Numbered from the stretch's first letter, positions 1 to 8,992 are shown. The stretch: DNA of 64,000 bases from Paenibacillus camerounensis (GCF_000723885.1 NZ_CCDG010000022.1:1-64000); one strand, 5' to 3'. A program made the numbers and translations. Notes: generated by a model not told the origin, from the letters alone.

Positions 1-54
1 AAGCCGCTGTCAGCTGAGCAATGGCAGCCAGGCCATAATTAACTGCCGCCGTCT

Positions 55-2085
55 CTACATCCGCTCCGGCTGCGGCAGGCCGAGCACCTCCAGCACCTCG
101 CCGAGCGTTGTCTGGAATCTTTGCGTAAGCCAGAGACGGAAGGCGACGGACTGTGTCTCGCCTTTTAGAATCGGGCAGGCAGAATAAAAATTGTTGAACA
201 GCGAAGCCAGCGTATGCGCATAAGTACAGACCGTATTCGGCGTCAGCTGAACACTTGCACTGTAGAGTGTGTCCTGCCAATTACTGAGATGCCTCAGGAG
301 GGCGAGCTCGGCTTTTTGCAGCTCTGCCGGGAAGGCGGGGAGGACGGGTGCTGCATCCGCATTGGGATTGGATTTTCCCGCAGAAAGGTAGGCATCCGCA
401 TTGGGATTAGGATTTTCTGCAGACGGATGGGTAGCTGCACTTAGCTCAGCCTTGTCGGCAGAGGCGTTTGCATTCACCACACTCAGCTTAGCTTTTATCC
501 CCGAATCCATTGGGTCTCCCGCAGCCGCCGAACCTTTACTAAGCACACTGCCTGCACGCGCATAGGTGTACATCAGGTACACGCCTGTGTTGCCGGAAAT
601 CTCGGTCGCCTGCTTGAAGTCGAAGATAATCTCCGTCCCCAGATTAAAACGCAGCAGATAATAACGGATGGCAGCGGTGGCGATGAGCCGGCTGGACAGG
701 CCGCTTTTGTCAGAACGGGTGGCTTCAATTGTATTCTCCATCAGCTGCACCAGCTCGGTCACCCTGATGCCGATACCCTGGCGGCCGGACATGGCGTAGG
801 AGGCTTTGCCTTCTGAAATGTCAATGCCAAGCTCCGCTGCTGAAGCCGGACTGAGGGAAACGACGCCATAGCTCACATGATGCAGGTTCTCGGCCTGCTT
901 CGTGAATCCCAGCACCTCCAGTGCCTGTTTGACCATCGCCTGCGGATACTCCTGTCTGTAGTCGATAACATTGACGACCCGGTCCGCCGAGCCAAAAGCC
1001 CGCTTGTCCCCGGTTAAGCCCGTAGTCCATACCCCGCTGTTAAACTCACTGTAGATGAAGTCTTTATCCAGCAGCCCGAATTTCCAGAGATGATAAGCGA
1101 TATCCTTGGCTGTATAGGTCAAAATCCCGTTGGAGCGCACCAGCACCTTATCCTTATGATGCTCCTCTGCATCAGACCCGTCCGTATGCTCTCCCGCAGC
1201 CTGCTTGAGAATCCAGCAGCCCGCCAGCTTGCCTTCTGTTTCCTGCACGAATACCTCCGTCTGCTCCAAGAGAGCAAAGGCCGAAGCCCAAAAGCCCTCC
1301 CTCAGAATGCTGCTCTCCCAAACCAGCAGATCATAGCGGATGCCGAAGCCCTTCATCTCTGCGACATGCTCGCGGACAATCCGCTCAGCGACCAGGTTGC
1401 CCAGCCAGGCTGTATTGCCGCTGCCCTCCTCCAGCGCATGCAGAATCTCTGTCCGCTTGTGCACACTCTCCGGCTGCCGGGCGTATTCTCTGTTCACACC
1501 GGCATAAAGATCCCAGCAGTAATCGCCAAAACGGACATGCTCCCCCGCCAGCGGTACATGCAGCAGCCCGACCACCGTATCCGCCAGCTGGTTGCCGAGA
1601 TCATCCACATAGTTATGGACCTCGACGTTATACCCGGTTTTCCGCAAAATCCGCACCAGCGCATCCCCGATACAGGCGTTTCTAAGGTGACCGACATGCA
1701 TGGATTTGTTCGGGTTCACAGAAGTGTGCTCAATGATTACTTTTTCCCCTGCTGCCGCAGGCAGTTCAAAGCTTCGTCCGGCCCATTCCTGCCAGTTGAT
1801 ATACAGATTAATGAAGCCGGGAGCGGCGATGTCGATTTTGGCGAACAGCCCGTCCAAATCTCCTGAATGTCTGATTTCTGTTGTTATCAGCTCCGCAATA
1901 GCCATAAGTGCTTTACGCAGTACTCTGGCTAGCTGCATGGCGATGTTAGTCGAGTAGTCACCAAAATCGGAATTGGCCGGCTGCTCAAGCACAACGGCGG
2001 GTTGATCCGCAGCTGCGGTCCCGTGCTTCGAAAATACCTGCTGTACACTTTGTTCAAGAACGTTCTTGATAAGCTGGCTTAACAT
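55..2085 (-). CDS. argS: Arginyl-tRNA synthetase, divergent form with insertion
   Basis: Class I aminoacyl-tRNA synthetase charging tRNA-Arg in the cytoplasm. The N-terminal ArgS domain (residues 1-90, with NSDFGDYSTNIA) precedes the HIGH-type motif MHVGH at 129-133. Then come NYVDDLGNQ, where common bacterial ArgS has an HVGDWGTQ-like motif, and a degenerate KMSKS region (YAMSGRQG). A DALR-type anticodon-binding helix bundle ends the protein. At 676 aa it exceeds the usual 550-580 aa. Much of the excess is an Ala/Asn/Ser/Pro-rich insertion of about 65 residues before the anticodon domain, containing a tandem repeat. A good SD (AGGAGG) precedes the ATG. It lies alone behind a T-box leader. 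It looks like a second, divergent ArgS type; whether a standard ArgS exists elsewhere cannot be seen here. Confidence 0.9.
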   Translation of the reverse strand: MLSQLIKNVLEQSVQQVFSKHGTAAADQPAVVLEQPANSDFGDYSTNIAMQLARVLRKALMAIAELITTEIRHSGDLDGLFAKIDIAAPGFINLYINWQEWAGRSFELPAAAGEKVIIEHTSVNPNKSMHVGHLRNACIGDALVRILRKTGYNVEVHNYVDDLGNQLADTVVGLLHVPLAGEHVRFGDYCWDLYAGVNREYARQPESVHKRTEILHALEEGSGNTAWLGNLVAERIVREHVAEMKGFGIRYDLLVWESSILREGFWASAFALLEQTEVFVQETEGKLAGCWILKQAAGEHTDGSDAEEHHKDKVLVRSNGILTYTAKDIAYHLWKFGLLDKDFIYSEFNSGVWTTGLTGDKRAFGSADRVVNVIDYRQEYPQAMVKQALEVLGFTKQAENLHHVSYGVVSLSPASAAELGIDISEGKASYAMSGRQGIGIRVTELVQLMENTIEATRSDKSGLSSRLIATAAIRYYLLRFNLGTEIIFDFKQATEISGNTGVYLMYTYARAGSVLSKGSAAAGDPMDSGIKAKLSVVNANASADKAELSAATHPSAENPNPNADAYLSAGKSNPNADAAPVLPAFPAELQKAELALLRHLSNWQDTLYSASVQLTPNTVCTYAHTLASLFNNFYSACPILKGETQSVAFRLWLTQRFQTTLGEVLEVLGLPQPERM
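353..426. repeat. 39-bp direct repeat inside argS
   Basis: Two near-identical 39-bp copies begin at 353 and 392 (both start GCATCCGCATTGGGATT). The period is a multiple of three, so the frame is kept; on the minus strand it encodes the repeated PNPNADA.LSAGKS peptide in the ArgS insertion. It looks like a recent in-frame duplication in a dispensable linker. Confidence 0.8.
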
Positions 2086-2160
2086 AAATATGACCTCCTA
2101 AATGGGTAAAGCATCCGTACGCAATTCTGCATTAGCCATGAAACGGAACCTCTGAGCATA

Positions 2161-2410
2161 AGAAAAAGCCCTCATCTCTCAAAAGAGACGAAGGCTTGAT
2201 TAGCGCTCGCGGTACCACTCTAGTTGCTAAACCTCTGTTTAGCCGCTCATAAGATAACGGTCTTCAGCCGGGGCTTCCTACTGTACATTCAGAAGTCCAT
2301 CTCCCGGGTGCGCTTCATGGGCTGATCTGTACCGGTTTCCACCATTCCCGGCTCGCTGAGGACTAGATCAGGCACACTACTATCCCGTTCATCGATTGCA
2401 TATGGATTTT
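2161..2410 (-). promoter_or_regulatory. T-box riboswitch leader of argS (apparent specifier CGC)
   Basis: Read on the minus strand, this has the standard T-box order: a GGGATAGTAGTG (AGTA-type) element, the GAGCCGGGAATGGTGG distal region of stem I, a specifier loop, the near-invariant antiterminator sequence GAGTGGTACCGCG at 2208-2220, and a terminator. In the specifier loop the triplet CGC followed by A lies at 2310-2312, and CGC is an arginine codon matching the downstream gene. Uncharged tRNA-Arg would stabilise the antiterminator and switch argS on. Confidence 0.93.
2163..2197 (-). terminator. Conditional terminator of the argS T-box
   Basis: On the minus strand AAGCCTTCGTCTC and GAGATGAGGGCTT flank a short loop, followed directly by a T run. 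It competes with the T-box antiterminator just upstream (2208-2220). Confidence 0.9.
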
Positions 2411-2414
2411 TATC

Positions 2415-2442
2415 AGTATAGCGAATTTCCGGAAGAAAGCAA
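2415..2442 (-). promoter_or_regulatory. Sigma-A-type promoter of the argS leader
   Basis: On the minus strand TTGCTT (2442-2437) and TATACT (2420-2415) are separated by 16 bp, just upstream of the first conserved T-box element. Confidence 0.65.
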
Positions 2443-2470
2443 GGGCCGGGAGAGAGGATTGTTAAAAAAA

Positions 2471-2596
2471 TTAGTCTGAGGCCGGTGCTGCCGTCAGATC
2501 TTTTATATCTGTAGAGCCGTATATGAGCAGTGCAATTACAATGACCAGCAAAAGCCCGCCGGCGAAATGTTCTCCGTCAAAATCCTCTTTTCCCAT
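2471..2596 (-). CDS. Small single-pass membrane protein, 41 aa
   Basis: The reading frame is open from 2701, but the best start is the internal ATG at 2596, giving a 41-aa protein. It has an acidic/His N-terminus (MGKEDFDGEHFAGG), one hydrophobic segment (LLLVIVIALLIYG, about residues 15-27) and a polar tail. The Gly-Gly followed by a strongly hydrophobic helix resembles small YjcZ-type spore proteins of Bacillales, but the resemblance is general only. The SD upstream of 2596 is weak. It lies upstream of the argS leader on the same strand and divergent from the exosporium-like genes. Confidence 0.4.
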   Translation of the reverse strand: MGKEDFDGEHFAGGLLLVIVIALLIYGSTDIKDLTAAPASD

Positions 2597-2811
2597 TAGC
2601 GCTATCCCGCTGTATTGAAGATGCCGTCTATGTGTTTCCCTTCTGAACAGCTTATGCGGATTTGGGGATAACGGTGATTGCAGCCTGTCTGATGTCCACA
2701 CCGCCGGTGTTGCACCGGAATAGTATTATATTGTGCGGTTGATTAGAAGCGCCGCTAGAGTTAGAGCTCAAAGTTCATAGATGGGAGAATGGAAAGGAGG
2801 AATGAAACAGG

Positions 2812-3162
2812 ATGGCAATATTATCAACAGGACCGATCGATAACACTCCTGTGTCCGGAGTCAGACCCACCCAGCTTGTAACTATACGGATCGTCAACCG
2901 TTCTTCCCTGACAGCTGCCAGTGTTGTAATTGAAGGCTATTATTTCACCACAATCAGAAATCTGTATGTGAGTGAGGTTATTAATGTTGCTCCAAATGAA
3001 GCGGTGACCCGGAATTATTTTGCAGATTTGGACGGTTACGAGTTTATCTTCACAACCGGCGAGATTATGGAGAATGATCTGGGGATCTCGGTGTGGGGCA
3101 AGCAGACAGACGGGCAACTGGTTGAAGCCCACCGTGTGGTGAGTCACGAAATACTGGACTAA
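2812..3162 (+). CDS. Stand-alone N-terminal domain paralogue of the next collagen-like protein
   Basis: A 116-aa protein with a strong SD (AAAGGAGGAATG) before ATG. It aligns over nearly its full length with residues 1-118 of the downstream collagen-like protein: both start with xxLSTGPI(D/E)N, share VSGVRPT/VAGVRPT, RNLYVSE, YFADLDG(Y/F)EF, WGK and AHR(V/L)VS. No signal peptide or membrane segment is visible. The fold is predicted mainly beta, and I do not recognise a named family. The gene is 33 bp upstream of its larger paralogue and probably co-transcribed. It may be a spore-surface anchoring or capping subunit without the collagen stalk; that role is inference from the partner gene. Confidence 0.8.
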   Translation: MAILSTGPIDNTPVSGVRPTQLVTIRIVNRSSLTAASVVIEGYYFTTIRNLYVSEVINVAPNEAVTRNYFADLDGYEFIFTTGEIMENDLGISVWGKQTDGQLVEAHRVVSHEILD

Positions 3163-3195
3163 TCAATAATCAAAGGGTAAAGGAGTGTTATACAG

Positions 3196-4455
3196 ATGAG
3201 CTTTTTATCAACCGGACCGATAGAGAATAATATGGTTGCAGGCGTCAGACCTACGACTCAGGTAACGCTCCGCGTAGATAACCGCAGCAGCAGTGTGGCT
3301 TCTAACGTGCTTGTACAGGGTTACTATCTGCTAGGCGGTGTTAGAAACCTGTATGTCAGCGAGACGCTCACTGTGGACCCGAACCAGGTGATTACGAACA
3401 ACTATTATGCGGATCTGGATGGGTTTGAATTTTTGTTCGTTACGCCTACCAGCCCGCCGGATGATCCGATTCAGATCTCTTTGTGGGGCAAAAGCAGCAC
3501 AGGTGCACTGGTAACTGCCCACCGTCTCGTATCAGCTGAGCTTATGGGCGAAGTCGTCGGCGTTACAGGTGCCACCGGGCCGGCAGGGGCAACAGGACCG
3601 ACCGGTACAGGCGGCGGTGCAACTGGCGAAACTGGCGCAACGGGTGCAGCGGGAGCGACTGGGGTTACGGGAGCGACAGGCACAGCAGGAGCGACTGGGG
3701 TTACGGGAGCGACAGGCACGGCAGGAGCGACTGGGGTAACGGGTGCGACAGGCACAGCGGGCGCGACTGGGGTTACGGGAGCAACGGGCATAGCAGGAGC
3801 GACTGGGGTTACGGGAGCTACAGGCACGGCAGGAGCGACTGGGGTTACAGGTGCGACAGGCACAGCAGGAGCGACTGGGGTTACGGGAGCAACGGGCACG
3901 GCGGGAGCGACTGGTGCTACCGGGCCAAGCGGATCCGGCGCTATTATCCCTTACGCATCCGGACTTCCGGCTGCATTGACTACTGTAATTGGCGGTCTGC
4001 TGAATACTTCCAGCTTGGTCGGCTTTGGCAACAGTACGACCGGTGTAACCATTACCGGCGGGGTTATTGACCTCACAGGTGCAGCAGGCACACTGCTAAA
4101 CTTTGCCTTCTCTGCACCTCGTGCGGGTACAATTACTTCCCTGGCGGGTTATTTTAGCACAACAGCTGCATTGTCACTGGTAGGCTCTACAGTTACAATA
4201 ACGGCTCAGTTATTCCGTTCGGCAACGCCGGATAATACCTTTACTGCTATACCGGGTGCGCTGGTTACGCTTGCTCCGCCATTAACCGGTGTCCTCTCAC
4301 TGGGTACCATCAGCAGCGGCCTTACCTCCGGGCTCAGCATTCCGGTTGCTGCAGGTGACCGTCTGCTAATGGTCTTCTCGTCGTCAGTTACAGCCGGTCT
4401 TGATATAGCTTCTACTGTCGCTGGATACGCAAGCGGCGGTCTGACTATCGTCTAA
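3196..4455 (+). CDS. Collagen-like exosporium glycoprotein, BclB type
   Basis: A 419-aa protein in three parts. Residues 1-118 form the domain shared with the preceding gene. Residues about 122-250 are a collagen-like (Gly-X-Thr) region dominated by seven 12-residue units of [12 protein letters not shown] type. Residues about 250-419 match the BclB C-terminal domain: [21 protein letters not shown], an [12 protein letters not shown] core and a hydrophobic beta-rich end. In Bacillus such proteins are exosporium filaments whose threonines carry glycans and whose C-terminal domain trimerises. The N-terminus lacks the Bacillus BclA-type leader, so attachment is probably through the shared domain. 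The SD is AAAGGAGTG. A strong terminator follows. Confidence 0.9.
   Translation: MSFLSTGPIENNMVAGVRPTTQVTLRVDNRSSSVASNVLVQGYYLLGGVRNLYVSETLTVDPNQVITNNYYADLDGFEFLFVTPTSPPDDPIQISLWGKSSTGALVTAHRLVSAELMGEVVGVTGATGPAGATGPTGTGGGATGETGATGAAGATGVTGATGTAGATGVTGATGTAGATGVTGATGTAGATGVTGATGIAGATGVTGATGTAGATGVTGATGTAGATGVTGATGTAGATGATGPSGSGAIIPYASGLPAALTTVIGGLLNTSSLVGFGNSTTGVTITGGVIDLTGAAGTLLNFAFSAPRAGTITSLAGYFSTTAALSLVGSTVTITAQLFRSATPDNTFTAIPGALVTLAPPLTGVLSLGTISSGLTSGLSIPVAAGDRLLMVFSSSVTAGLDIASTVAGYASGGLTIV
3655..3906 (+). repeat. 36-bp tandem repeat encoding collagen-like triplets
   Basis: Seven 36-bp units beginning GCGACTGGGGTTACGGG follow each other in frame, each encoding twelve residues (four Gly-X-Y triplets). 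Units differ by only a few bases, so slipped-strand length change is expected. Confidence 0.92.
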
Positions 4456-4481
4456 ACAACGGGTTTGGCCGACTAACTAAT

Positions 4482-4529
4482 ACAAAAGAGGGACTTCACA
4501 GCCGCAGGCTGAAGAAGTCCCTCTTTTGT
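4482..4529. terminator. Bidirectional terminator after the collagen-like gene
   Basis: ACAAAAGAGGGACTTC (4482-4497) pairs perfectly with GAAGTCCCTCTTTTGT (4514-4529), with a T-rich 3' side on either strand. Confidence 0.9.
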
Positions 4530-4564
4530 TAATGATGCCGGCGGAGCCATGCCGGTAAAATTTC

Positions 4565-4642
4565 GATTAGAGGGAAAAATCCCACTAATCACAGCAAAAC
4601 CGGGGCTGAACCTCTGGATTAGAGGGAAAAATCCCATTAACA
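4565..4642. repeat. Two copies of a palindromic intergenic repeat, 52 bp apart
   Basis: GATTAGAGGGAAAAATCCCA occurs at 4565 and 4617. The first copy continues to CTAATC, making an 11-bp hairpin around AAAA (GATTAG.GGGA / TCCC.CTAATC). The 3' flanks also match (CA.CAAAACCGGG). No ORF or promoter is apparent. It resembles a REP/BOX-like intergenic element. Confidence 0.7.
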
Positions 4643-4645
4643 CAC

Positions 4646-4673
4646 AAAAACCGGGCCGCACGCGGACCCGGTT
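4646..4673 (-). terminator. Terminator of the thioredoxin-fold gene
   Basis: On the minus strand AACCGGGTCCGCGTGCGGCCCGGTTTTTG forms a GC-rich hairpin with a T run, 11 bp past the stop codon. Confidence 0.85.
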
Positions 4674-4684
4674 AACTCAAAGAT

Positions 4685-5266
4685 TTATACCAAATCACAA
4701 GCCTCAGCAGGCATCCAATGCGCATCCTGGCCGTCCCATTTCACGTTGCAGCCAATCGGATTGGTCAGCGGCGTGCTTACCGCTTGTCCGGCGAGCAGCT
4801 CCGACAGCGCATTATCCAGGTCGTTAACGGTCATTTTGTCCGTCTCACGCGGATTATCGACGCCGCGGCCGGTGTAGACCAGCTTGCGGTCCTGATCAAA
4901 AACAAAGAAATGCGGCGTGCGCAGCGCACCGTAAGCCCGTGCAGTGTCCTGCGTCCCGTCTCGGAGATAGAGCCACGGGAATTTCTGGTCTTCCATCCGG
5001 ACCACCATATGCTCAAAGGAATCGTTGGGATGGGTAGCTTCACTGTTGGCATTAATGCCGGCAAAAGCTACGCCGTGCTCGCGGTATTTTTCCGCTGTCT
5101 GGCGTGTGACTTCATCTGATCCGACGACGAACGGACAATGATTGCAGGTGAAGAAGATAACCAGTGCTTTTGCCGTGGCGAAGCTGTCCAGTGAATAGGT
5201 CTGGCCGTCTGTTGCCTTCAGGCTGAAGTCAGGAGCGGAAGATCCAAGTTCCAGGGTAAAGCTCAT
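4685..5266 (-). CDS. Thioredoxin-fold (AhpC/TSA-redoxin type) protein
   Basis: A 193-aa cytoplasmic protein with the redoxin layout: [16 protein letters not shown] near the N-terminus, a CxxC pair in FFTCNHCPF (about residues 40-45), then [16 protein letters not shown] and the cis-Pro segment [11 protein letters not shown]. No signal peptide or lipobox is seen. The extra C-terminal tail with a Cys (NPIGCNVKW) is typical of the conserved bacterial thioredoxin-family group near TlpA/peroxiredoxins. It probably acts in thiol-disulfide exchange or peroxide handling; the substrate is unknown. GGAGGTG precedes the ATG, and a terminator follows. Confidence 0.8.
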   Translation of the reverse strand: MSFTLELGSSAPDFSLKATDGQTYSLDSFATAKALVIFFTCNHCPFVVGSDEVTRQTAEKYREHGVAFAGINANSEATHPNDSFEHMVVRMEDQKFPWLYLRDGTQDTARAYGALRTPHFFVFDQDRKLVYTGRGVDNPRETDKMTVNDLDNALSELLAGQAVSTPLTNPIGCNVKWDGQDAHWMPAEACDLV

Positions 5267-5309
5267 GTTAATGCACCTCCGGTAGAATAGTATAAAACCA
5301 TTAAGAGAG

Positions 5310-5340
5310 AAGCGGCAGAAGGCCGGACGGCCTGCTGCTT
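5310..5340 (-). terminator. Possible weak terminator after the SNF2 helicase gene
   Basis: AAGCGGCAGAAGGCC and GGCCTGCTGCTT form a long imperfect hairpin between the helicase stop and the thioredoxin-fold gene. On the minus strand it is followed only by TTCTCTCTT, so termination may be weak. Confidence 0.35.
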
Positions 5341-5403
5341 AAGCAGTAACAATCCCTGTTATTATACTTTATTTTCCACTCGACTACCAAACCTGTAATA
5401 GAG

Positions 5404-8400
5404 CTAGAGCATCAGAATGTCGCGGATGTCCTGCTCGGTCAGGGCGGACAGAGCCTCTGCCCCGGGCTGGATAACCTCCTCGATCAGATTTTTTTTCTTC
5501 TGCTGCAGCTCGTACATCTTGTCCTCCACCGTTCCTTGGGCGACCAGCCGGATGACCTGCACGACCTTTTTCTGCCCGATCCGGTGGGCCCGGTCGGCTG
5601 CCTGCTGCTCAACGGCCGGATTCCACCACAGATCGTAGAGGATCACGGTGTCTGCTCCAGTCAGGTTGAGGCCGGTGCCGCCGGCTTTTAAGGACACAAG
5701 AAACAGGTCGCCTTCACCTTCGTTGAACCGGCTGCACAGCTCCACACGCTGAGCCGCCGGCGTCTTGCCGTCCAGATAAAAATGCCGGACGCCCTGCAGC
5801 GCAAGCTCCCGTCCAATCATGCCGAGCATCTCCGTGAACTGGGAGAAGATCAGCATCCGCTTGCCGGAGCTGCGGCATTCCTCAATAATTTCCAGCAGCT
5901 GGTCGAATTTGGCCGAGCCGCCGGCATAGTCCTCGACGAACAGGGCGGGATGGCAGCAGAGCTGGCGCAGCCGGGTAATCCCGGCGAGCACCTTGATCCG
6001 GCCGTGGCCGAAGCCCTCGTTGTCGAGATGCTTCAGCGCCTCCTTCCGCAGTCTGGCGAGATAAGCGACGTACAGCTTTTTCTGCTCTGGCAGCAGCTCG
6101 GAGGCATGCAGCGATTCGATTTTATCCGGCAGCTCCTTGAGTACATCGCTCTTTAGACGGCGCAGCAGGAACGGGCGGGTCCGCTTGGCGACCGTTTCGT
6201 GCGGCAGATCATGGAACGCCTTTTTGCCGGGGAACAGCCCGGGGAAGACCACACTGTAAATGGACCACAGATCCTCCAGCGCATTCTCTACCGGCGTTCC
6301 GGTAAGGGCGAACCGGTAGCGGGCCTGCAATATTTTTACCGCCTGCGCGGTCTGGGTAGCGTGGTTCTTGATCATTTGCGCCTCGTCGAGAATCAGCGTG
6401 TGGAACGACAGCCGCGCATAACGCTCAACATCCCGCCGCAGCAGCGGATACGAGGTAATAATGACGTCAGTGTCAGAACCGCTGCGTACCGCTTTGCTGC
6501 GCTCACTCCGATTACCGTCAGCAATGACCGCCTGGATCTCGGGTGCGAACCGCTGCAGCTCATTCCGCCAGTTGTACAGCAGTGAAGCAGGCGCGACGAT
6601 CAGGGCCGGCTTGCCCCCCTTGCGGATATCCGGCAGCTCAGAGAGCAGGAAGGCGATGCTCTGCAGTGTTTTGCCGAGTCCCATATCGTCAGCCAGAATG
6701 CCGCCGAACCGGTAGTGGGCCAGCGTCTTCATCCACTGGAACCCGAACTGCTGATAGTCACGTAGCACGGGGGCAAGGCTGTCCGGCAGCGGGAAATCGA
6801 GATTCTCAGGACTGGCCATATTAGCCATCAGCCGCCGGAAGGAGCGCCCGATGGTAACGGCATCGCCATGCTTAGCATCAGGATTGAGCTGCAGGCCTTG
6901 AATTAATGGCAGTGAGAACTGGGGCTTTGTAAAAGGCACACTATTGACCCCGAGCTCGTTCATGAACTCGATAATCTGCAGCAGCTCTGCACTCTCCAGC
7001 GGCAGCAGCGCACCGTCCGGAAGCCGGTAATATCTGCGCTTTTCACGCAGCGCCTCCAGAATCTGTACAACCTCGCTCTCCGGTATGCCCTGCATTGCAA
7101 ACTTGAATTCCAGCCAGTCGGTTTTTTCGTTCCACGTCAATACAGCCTTGGGAATGTAGGTGTCGGCGGCAATTCTGGCTTTGACGGCAGTGGTGGCATA
7201 TACCTGAAGCAGCGGCTCCAGAAGCGGAATCGTGTGATAGAGAAAGTCATATTCCCCTTCTTCATTGCTCATAATATAGCCGCCTTCTGTCCGGACAAAG
7301 GATTCATGCTCCATCAGCCCGAGAATCCGCCGCTCAGCCTCCCCGTCACGCATCAGGATCACCTCGCTGCCCCGGCTGCGGCTGTCCTCCTCCAGCGGAT
7401 TAATCACAATGCCTCCATACTGGAACTCCAGGCCGGCAAGCAGCCGGTCCCTTACCCGGTCGAGATACAGCCGTGCCTGGAGCTGAGTCTGGACTATCCG
7501 GCCGGCAATAGCTTCGGCAATCTGCACGCGGCCCAGCTTCTTGAGCCCGGGAATAACCTGCTCCATGAAAGGCTCCATCTGCTCAGGGGCAATGGCAAGT
7601 CCATCCTTGCGTGCGGCTGCCAGCATCCGCTTCAGCTCAGACAGCCGGCGGCATTCCTCTGGTCCCAGCTTCAGCAGCCTGCCGCCGGACAATACCAGAC
7701 CGTAATCCTCAAGCACCGTAATCTCTGCTATACCCTGGATATCCAGCCGGTAGCCTTCCCCGGGCGCCTGGTCAAACGCGAACTCGAGCGGAGGTGCCTC
7801 AGTGGACAGCTGCAGCTTCTCCATAATCAGATCCCCCTGCTGCAGATAGGCGGAGGGGGCTGCGAGCAATGACGGAAGCAGCGCTTCCCAGAATACCGGC
7901 GGAACTGCCAGCACACGGTCTCCGCCCATTCCGCCGGATTGCGGAGCATAGGGATTCACGCCGGCCCGGTACAGCTGTTCATTGGCTGATACTTCAATCA
8001 GCTTCAGCAGCACCGCGTTGTCCTCTTTGTCAAACGAATGCAGGGCGGGATCATAGCTGAAATGGCTGGAGAACTCAAAGGGCTCTCGGCGCTGCACGCG
8101 GTCCAGGAAGGTTCTGATCTTTTGCACAATGTAAAGGCGCTTAGGCCCGACCTTGAGCTCAATGCCAAGCATTTGAGTGCGGTGGCTGATCGTCACCGGC
8201 TTGCAGATGAACTCCACCTGAAGCGGGGTGCGGAGATCCGAGTAGCTTCCCGTAACGCTGGGGCGGTGGCGGCTGCTGTTGCCGCTGCCGTCTGCGAACA
8301 CCTCCAGCATACCGCTTACCAGCTGGCGGTCCCCGGTGCGTTCAGCAATACCGGAGCTGCCGGCTGGAGTGTTGCGCGGGGTAAGCATGCCGGGTTCCAC

Positions 8401-8757
8401 AGAAGGCCGGTCAGGCTCATGCGAAGCCGGGTCTTCATCTTCAGCGCCCAACTCATCTTCCTCCAGCCGGAGAATGCCTACCAGCCCTGCTGCGATATGC
8501 CGGCAGAAGGCACCGCCGTGATAATAGGCAGGGCATGTACATTCCGCATTCACATCCCCGTCGGCATCAATGGTCAGCGCTGCCTCATAGCTCTCCAGTC
8601 CTTGAATCTCTGCACGGTAAATGGAGTATTCAAGCTTGTTATTGTTCTCTATATAAGTCAGCCGGACTCTGCCGGCATCGTAATAAGCACGGCCCTTATC
8701 CAGCGCCTCATTGCCGCACAGCAGCCGTATTACCCGCTCCGGCACATAATATCCCAT
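5404..8757 (-). CDS. SWIM zinc-finger / SNF2-family DEAD-box helicase
   Basis: A protein of about 1,117 aa. The N-terminal SWIM zinc finger has the form CTCPAYYHGGAFCRH (CxCx~9CxH, near residues 90-105). A long middle region is of the bacterial SNF2-associated type. The C-terminal SNF2 ATPase has motif I (ADDMGLGKTLQS), motif II (ILDEAQ), motif III (ALTGTP), and the helicase C domain with KAGGTGLNLT and QAADRAHRIGQ. Such proteins are ATP-driven DNA translocases, like B. subtilis YwqA; the cellular role is poorly known. The frame extends to 8799, but the ATG at 8757 (MGYYVPERV) has the SD GGAAGTG, so I start there. Probably monocistronic. Confidence 0.9.
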   Translation of the reverse strand: MGYYVPERVIRLLCGNEALDKGRAYYDAGRVRLTYIENNNKLEYSIYRAEIQGLESYEAALTIDADGDVNAECTCPAYYHGGAFCRHIAAGLVGILRLEEDELGAEDEDPASHEPDRPSVEPGMLTPRNTPAGSSGIAERTGDRQLVSGMLEVFADGSGNSSRHRPSVTGSYSDLRTPLQVEFICKPVTISHRTQMLGIELKVGPKRLYIVQKIRTFLDRVQRREPFEFSSHFSYDPALHSFDKEDNAVLLKLIEVSANEQLYRAGVNPYAPQSGGMGGDRVLAVPPVFWEALLPSLLAAPSAYLQQGDLIMEKLQLSTEAPPLEFAFDQAPGEGYRLDIQGIAEITVLEDYGLVLSGGRLLKLGPEECRRLSELKRMLAAARKDGLAIAPEQMEPFMEQVIPGLKKLGRVQIAEAIAGRIVQTQLQARLYLDRVRDRLLAGLEFQYGGIVINPLEEDSRSRGSEVILMRDGEAERRILGLMEHESFVRTEGGYIMSNEEGEYDFLYHTIPLLEPLLQVYATTAVKARIAADTYIPKAVLTWNEKTDWLEFKFAMQGIPESEVVQILEALREKRRYYRLPDGALLPLESAELLQIIEFMNELGVNSVPFTKPQFSLPLIQGLQLNPDAKHGDAVTIGRSFRRLMANMASPENLDFPLPDSLAPVLRDYQQFGFQWMKTLAHYRFGGILADDMGLGKTLQSIAFLLSELPDIRKGGKPALIVAPASLLYNWRNELQRFAPEIQAVIADGNRSERSKAVRSGSDTDVIITSYPLLRRDVERYARLSFHTLILDEAQMIKNHATQTAQAVKILQARYRFALTGTPVENALEDLWSIYSVVFPGLFPGKKAFHDLPHETVAKRTRPFLLRRLKSDVLKELPDKIESLHASELLPEQKKLYVAYLARLRKEALKHLDNEGFGHGRIKVLAGITRLRQLCCHPALFVEDYAGGSAKFDQLLEIIEECRSSGKRMLIFSQFTEMLGMIGRELALQGVRHFYLDGKTPAAQRVELCSRFNEGEGDLFLVSLKAGGTGLNLTGADTVILYDLWWNPAVEQQAADRAHRIGQKKVVQVIRLVAQGTVEDKMYELQQKKKNLIEEVIQPGAEALSALTEQDIRDILML

Positions 8758-8902
8758 AATTAAGTTCACTTCCTTACTTCGTTCTGGATCACGCATCATG
8801 AATGTCCATAGTACTCATCTTACCAGAACAGGTGTACGCGGTGAAAGGGCAATGCGGATTGCGGCAGGCCGCAGCGGAAGAGGCAGACTTTAATCTGCAG
8901 GC

Positions 8903-8940
8903 AAAAAGCCATTATGGAAGACTTGCCTCCGCAATGGCTT
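8903..8940 (-). terminator. Terminator of the ABC transporter-tetR operon
   Basis: On the minus strand AAGCCATT pairs with AATGGCTT across a 20-nt loop and is followed by TTTTTG, about 50 bp past the tetR stop. Confidence 0.75.
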
Positions 8941-8992
8941 AAAGGGCTCGCGCATTTCAGATGTAATTTTAATACCGTATTAACGGCAGACC

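Noticed and set aside
3471..3899. 142-aa antisense frame of [16 protein letters not shown] type
   Set aside because: It is the reverse-strand reading of the Gly-X-Thr repeat; no SD, and the sense gene is well supported.
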